The notes under the pieces were generated by a model. That model did not search any database. It had not been told where the DNA came from and worked only from the letters and a program-made list of their open reading frames with translations. From Chitinophaga costaii (GTDB lineage Bacteria; Bacteroidota; Bacteroidia; Chitinophagales; Chitinophagaceae): DNA of 64,000 nucleotides. Below are positions 61,203 to 64,000 of the stretch, in pieces (within the stretch, counting starts at the first letter, position 1; each line of letters opens with the position of its first letter). Position numbers and translations under genes: made by a program. The stretch lies in contig NZ_FMAR01000019.1 in NCBI RefSeq assembly GCF_900094705.1, positions 1 to 64,000 of the forward strand. The letters run 5' to 3'.

Positions 61203-61910
61203 ATGAGATACTTGAAAAAAGGTTTAACCGTAACACTGGTGATGGGTTGTTTACTATTGACTGCAGGACCGGTCATGGCGCAGCAAAATATAGACGACCT
61301 GCCCACTCAGGTGTTACCTGCCGCTAAGGAAGAAGGCCATCCCATCGTTTTCTACCTTACCGGCGATGGGGGAATGAAGAAGTTCAGCAGTAACCTGCTG
61401 GCCAGCTTTGCAAAACGTAACTACCCGTGTATTGGCCTTAATTCACTGAAATATTTCTGGAACAAAAAAACGAATGAAGAAGCTTCCGCAGCGGTGGCAG
61501 CTTTAATTACCCACTACCAGCAGGCCTGGGGCAAACAACCCGTGATCTTAGTGGGGTATTCTTTTGGGGCCGATGTAATGCCTTTTATCTACAGCCATTT
61601 GCCCGCATCCCTGCAGGCCAATGTGAAACAATTGGTATTACTATCGCCCTCCGCCAGCACCGACTTGCAGGTGCATATGGCGGATATGATTGGCAAGCCC
61701 GTGAAACGAAGCCTGGACGTTCCTGCAGCAATAAATAAGATCAGTGACAAACCGCTGTTGCTTATTTTCGGCGACAAGGAAAAAGATTTTGACCTTAAAA
61801 CCCTGACAATTAAAAATTACAAATACATCGTGCTGCCCGGCGGTCATACCTATGATGAAGATGCCAACCGGGTATCCAATGATATCATTGCGCATTTGGA
61901 GGAAGAATAA
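61203..61910 (+). CDS. VirJ/AcvB-like alpha/beta-hydrolase, periplasmic
   Basis: 235 aa with signal peptide (1-26, ending MAQQ). The single VirJ domain is a serine hydrolase fold: oxyanion region FYLTGDGGMKKFSS (GDGG is the family hallmark), nucleophile Gly-Tyr-Ser120-Phe-Gly, and terminal His215 in LPGGHTYDED; Asp is likely in the FGDKEKDFD segment. In Agrobacterium and Rhizobium, AcvB/AtvA encoded with MprF (LpiA) removes lysine from lysyl-PG. Located 48 bases after mprF and read in the same direction, it probably undoes or balances the modification. A terminator follows directly. Confidence 0.9.
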   Translation: MRYLKKGLTVTLVMGCLLLTAGPVMAQQNIDDLPTQVLPAAKEEGHPIVFYLTGDGGMKKFSSNLLASFAKRNYPCIGLNSLKYFWNKKTNEEASAAVAALITHYQQAWGKQPVILVGYSFGADVMPFIYSHLPASLQANVKQLVLLSPSASTDLQVHMADMIGKPVKRSLDVPAAINKISDKPLLLIFGDKEKDFDLKTLTIKNYKYIVLPGGHTYDEDANRVSNDIIAHLEEE

Positions 61911-61932
61911 TCGAACCGAAAATAGCAGGCCG

Positions 61933-61959
61933 GCCTGGGTTAAAATGCCCGGGCTTTTT
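61933..61959 (+). terminator. terminator of mprF-virJ unit
   Basis: GCCTGGG and CCCGGGC (7 bp, one G-T) with a T-run of five, 23 bases after the stop; further GGCC pairs extend the stem base. Confidence 0.85.
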
Positions 61960-62177
61960 AGGTGGCCTGCCATTGGGGCGGACTTTGGTAGCTGTTAAGA
62001 GCAGATCGTTTTAATTGTAAATTCCTGTTAATCCATTTATGCGAAGAGATCTTCATTAAACATAGGAGTCCTAACAATAATAAAAAGCTGTAAAATACCA
62101 TCATTTGCTGGTTTATGGTCACATTCAGGTAGCGGCAAAAGGGGGAAGGGTAATAGGCGATAAACGAAAACGGGAGA

Positions 62178-62207
62178 GCAGTACGCAACGGGATAGCTGC
62201 GTACTGC
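62178..62207 (-). terminator. hairpin terminator of HTH gene
   Basis: GCAGTACGCA and TGCGTACTGC, perfect 10-bp stem with a 10-base loop, 11 bases after the minus-strand stop at 62218; the T-run is weak (TCTCCCGTTTTC). Confidence 0.7.
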
Positions 62208-62217
62208 CTGGTGGTGG

Positions 62218-62469
62218 CTATAGATCTACTTCATTGAGTACGGACTGGGAGAAGTGTACATTGAAGCCGCCTTTTTCAGCATAATAGTAACTCTCTTTAT
62301 ACCGGTCGTATTCAATGGGGGCACCCAATTCACGCATCATTTTCAAGAATTCAAACAAGGTTCTTTCAGAAATACGCATCCGCTTGGCCAGGGCAGCAGG
62401 TGTGCCAGTGCCTTTTATGCGGATCAGGTGGTCGATGGTCTGTAAACGGTCGAAATAACGCTTGGGCAT
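62218..62469 (-). CDS. small HTH DNA-binding protein
   Basis: 83 aa from the ATG at 62467-62469; eight more codons are open upstream. The start RYFDRLQTIDHLIRIKGTGT and LAKRMRISERTLFEFLKMMR form a winged-helix (HTH_11/DeoR-like) fold, the type seen at the N-terminus of WYL-domain regulators, followed by a short EYDRYKESYYYAE wing. It lacks any effector domain, so it is either a stand-alone regulator or a trimmed version of a longer one. It faces a small ORF at 62522 and an almost empty spacer, so its target is unknown. Confidence 0.82.
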   Translation of the reverse strand: MPKRYFDRLQTIDHLIRIKGTGTPAALAKRMRISERTLFEFLKMMRELGAPIEYDRYKESYYYAEKGGFNVHFSQSVLNEVDL

Positions 62470-62521
62470 ATACTTAAGCTTTGTGGTTAACAATAAAGTT
62501 TTTTATAACGATGGCCGGATA

Positions 62522-62635
62522 ATGGATATAAATTGCTCGTTTCCTGGCCAGGAATACGTACAGGGAATTGAATGCCGTGGGCCTGCGGCCATTGCCATTG
62601 GGCATTATAAGGAATGGTTCTGGCACAAGGAGTAA
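62522..62635 (+). CDS. candidate small protein divergent from HTH gene
   Basis: 37 aa beginning MDINCSFPGQEYVQ and ending GHYKEWFWHKE; two Cys and three Trp/Tyr-rich end residues. It starts 52 bases from the start of the HTH gene, in the opposite direction, an arrangement often used by a regulator and its target. No similarity is recognised and no promoter is evident. Could be chance, a relic of a longer gene or a true small gene. Confidence 0.22.
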   Translation: MDINCSFPGQEYVQGIECRGPAAIAIGHYKEWFWHKE

Positions 62636-63144
62636 GAGTGCAAAGTATCTACACTGCATGCGGGTGTCTTTTAATGTTAACCGGCGCCTGCCTATCAGAC
62701 GGAGCCATTGTCCAATGGGGGATATTTCTTACTCAATAAATGGGTGTTTGGCCAATCTTGAAAAAACAATTGCTTGAAGGCGGTCAATCCTTGAATACGC
62801 TAAACTGTCAAAATGTAACAACGGCAATGGGTAAATGGATAGGCTGTGTCGTGCAAATTGTTTCTGAATGGCTAACCGGGTTTACATTGACTGAATGATG
62901 TAGCCCGGCAGTCTTATATTTCGTAAGGGTGGGCAATTTATCCCCTGCGTATGCAAGATATAAAAGTAAAACGCAGGAATGCCGCAGGAGATACCGTTAT
63001 GGCCGCGTTTGGCATTAAAAGCTAAAATGGGAAATAAAAGTTTTAATTACTTGAAAATAAATTATTTAAACATTGTCTTCGTCATGCAATCATTATCAGA
63101 TCACCGGGAATATGCAAATAATTACCTTTCCCTTACAAAAGAAA

Positions 63145-63172
63145 AATCCCCGCCGCCGGGGCGACAGGGATT
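63145..63172 (-). terminator. terminator-like hairpin in spacer
   Basis: AATCCC/GGGATT outside and CGCC/GGCG inside form a hairpin; on the minus strand it is followed by TTTTTCTTTT, so it can end a minus-strand transcript. No minus-strand gene is seen between it and the GH3 gene. Confidence 0.4.
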
Positions 63173-63389
63173 AGTAGCATAATGCTGTTTCTTTGGGGAC
63201 AAAAATGAGTATGAATAATGAAAAACTTATTTTCTTCGCTAAAGATAATTCGATCCATATAGGTGATCGTTAACGCTATGTTAATGAGCTGCTAGCAGGG
63301 ATAAATTTCTGCGGCCCCAGGAATTACGGGTGTTGCCTGCGACCAAATATCCTCTGCACATTCTATGCAGGCTTTGAATTACTTTTATA

Positions 63390-63403
63390 ACTGCCTAGGC
63401 AAT
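63390..63403. promoter_or_regulatory. palindrome before GH3 gene
   Basis: ACTGCCTAGGCAAT shares the 12-base core TGCCTAGGCAAT with the site at 28450-28461. It lies 42-55 bases before the GH3 start, a position fit for an operator. Confidence 0.4.
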
Positions 63404-63445
63404 TTACCAGGCAGGCAATGCCGCTGCCATAAAAACCACTTTATA

Positions 63446-64000
63446 ATGATGAAACTTTCTCCCACGTTGTACGCAGGCTTAATAGCTATAAGCCTGTGCT
63501 GGTCCATGCCTGCCATGGCGCAGTTACCTAAAACAAAAATAATCAATACCAATGCCCGCATGCGCGGCACTCCGGATTATGCCGGTATGAACACCTTCGT
63601 TAGTAATCTGCTTGCCAAAATGACGCTGGAAGAGAAACTTGGCCAGTTAAATCTCCTGACCAGCGATATGGATGTTACAGGACCCAGCATACGCGCCAGT
63701 TACAAGCAGGATATTTTAGCCGGCCGCTGTGGTAATATCTTCAACGCCTATACGCCGCAATATACCCGCCAGTTGCAGGAACTGGCCATGCAAACCCGCT
63801 TGAAAATTCCGTTGCTCTTTGGTTTTGATGTAATTCATGGCCACAAAACCATTTTCCCCATTCCACTGGGTGAAGCCTGTAGCTGGGATATGGCGCTGCT
63901 GGAAAAAAGTGCCCACATTGCCGCCACAGAAGCCGCGGCAGACGGCCTGCATTGGACCTATTCCCCCATGGTAGACATAGCCCGCGATCCTCGTTGGGGC
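63446..64000 (+). CDS. bglX: GH3 beta-glucosidase, N-terminal part
   Basis: 185 codons are in the window and the gene runs off its end. Two ATGs (63446, 63449) begin a signal peptide (KLSPTLYAGLIAISLCW to AMAQ). The GH3 N-terminal barrel begins with LLAKMTLEEKLGQLNLL, then FGFDVIHGHKTIFPIPLGEA (the Asp and the KTxFP motif that bind the sugar) and YSPMVDIARDPRWG at the window edge, all as in BglX-type enzymes. It releases glucose (or xylose) from beta-linked oligosaccharides in the periplasm. The catalytic Asp lies further on and is not seen. Confidence 0.93.
   Translation, partial: MMKLSPTLYAGLIAISLCWSMPAMAQLPKTKIINTNARMRGTPDYAGMNTFVSNLLAKMTLEEKLGQLNLLTSDMDVTGPSIRASYKQDILAGRCGNIFNAYTPQYTRQLQELAMQTRLKIPLLFGFDVIHGHKTIFPIPLGEACSWDMALLEKSAHIAATEAAADGLHWTYSPMVDIARDPRWG

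Larger units (their letters stand above)
62470..63445. other. 1-kb gene-poor spacer before GH3 gene
   Basis: No long gene. Small frames with starts are seen: 37 codons at 62522-62635 (separate entry), 24 at 62951-63025, 32 at 63084-63182 and 22 at 63205-63273; none is convincing alone. It also contains a hairpin (63145-63172) and the palindrome before the GH3 gene. It may be a decayed region or a long control region. Confidence 0.45.

Noticed and set aside
61958-62188. 76-codon minus frame with a hydrophobic segment after the VirJ-like gene
   Set aside because: It runs through the terminator at 61933-61959 and has no recognisable family or start signal; the hydrophobic run can arise from AT-rich DNA.
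62979-63182. 67-codon plus frame before GH3
   Set aside because: Composition is not protein-like overall and it passes through a hairpin; only described as part of the spacer.

Overview
The window (about 64 kb, moderate GC) reads as chromosome from a Bacteroidota member, most likely family Chitinophagaceae (Chitinophaga-like). This is inference from content: promoters of the TAnnTTTG type without Shine-Dalgarno sites, an exbB-exbD-exbD-tonB set, a fossil of a SusC-type receptor, PmoA-like/Gfo-Idh-MocA sugar genes, and many secreted glycoside hydrolases (GH29, GH92, GH20, GH3). I saw no prophage, insertion sequence, CRISPR array or tRNA. Most spacers carry strong hairpin terminators.

Layout. 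1-124: 3' end of a 5S rRNA and its terminator. 174-1220: LacI-type regulator. 2059-6403: TonB energising system (ExbB, two ExbD, two TonB), the second tonB behind a terminator and a structured spacer. 6487-7869: mnmE. 8303-11884: sugar dehydrogenase/PmoA-like pair and an aldo/keto reductase (minus strand). 12103-14973: secreted unknown protein, a decayed histidine kinase and an amino-acid permease. 15530-18684: SusC relic, alpha-L-fucosidase, VOC protein, second aldo/keto reductase. 18715-23290: four-gene envelope redox/metal operon (porin-like barrel, Tat Rieske protein, imelysin lipoprotein, di-heme oxidoreductase) preceded by three 11-bp-phased GCTTAA repeats. 23448-33835: dioxygenase, SDR, a two-repeat lipoprotein, S41 protease, CBM9-like protein, LacI regulator, BSP-type metalloprotease and GH92 mannosidase. 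34086-39132: cvfB, then gnd-zwf-pgl (oxidative pentose phosphate pathway). 39309-45451: amidase lipoprotein, KefF-like/KefC-like pair, PEP carboxylase. 45554-49417: small conserved-looking protein, FMN reductase, GH20 hexosaminidase. 49979-58068: DUF58-MoxR-DUF4350-DUF4129-SpoIIM operon with three RDD membrane proteins around it. 58566-61910: MprF-like aminoacyl-lipid synthase/flippase followed by a VirJ/AcvB-like hydrolase. 62218-64000: small HTH protein, a nearly empty 1-kb spacer and the start of a GH3 beta-glucosidase.

How they fit together: the TonB system would power outer-membrane receptors that import glycans trimmed by the GH enzymes; LacI proteins and nearby palindromes suggest local sugar control. 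The most unusual units are the porin/Rieske/imelysin/di-heme operon with its Pho-box-like repeats, and the MprF + VirJ pair, which resembles the synthase/hydrolase pair for aminoacylated lipids known in Alphaproteobacteria. Two relic genes (histidine kinase at 13365-13643, SusC at 15530-15640) show active gene decay between 13 and 16 kb.
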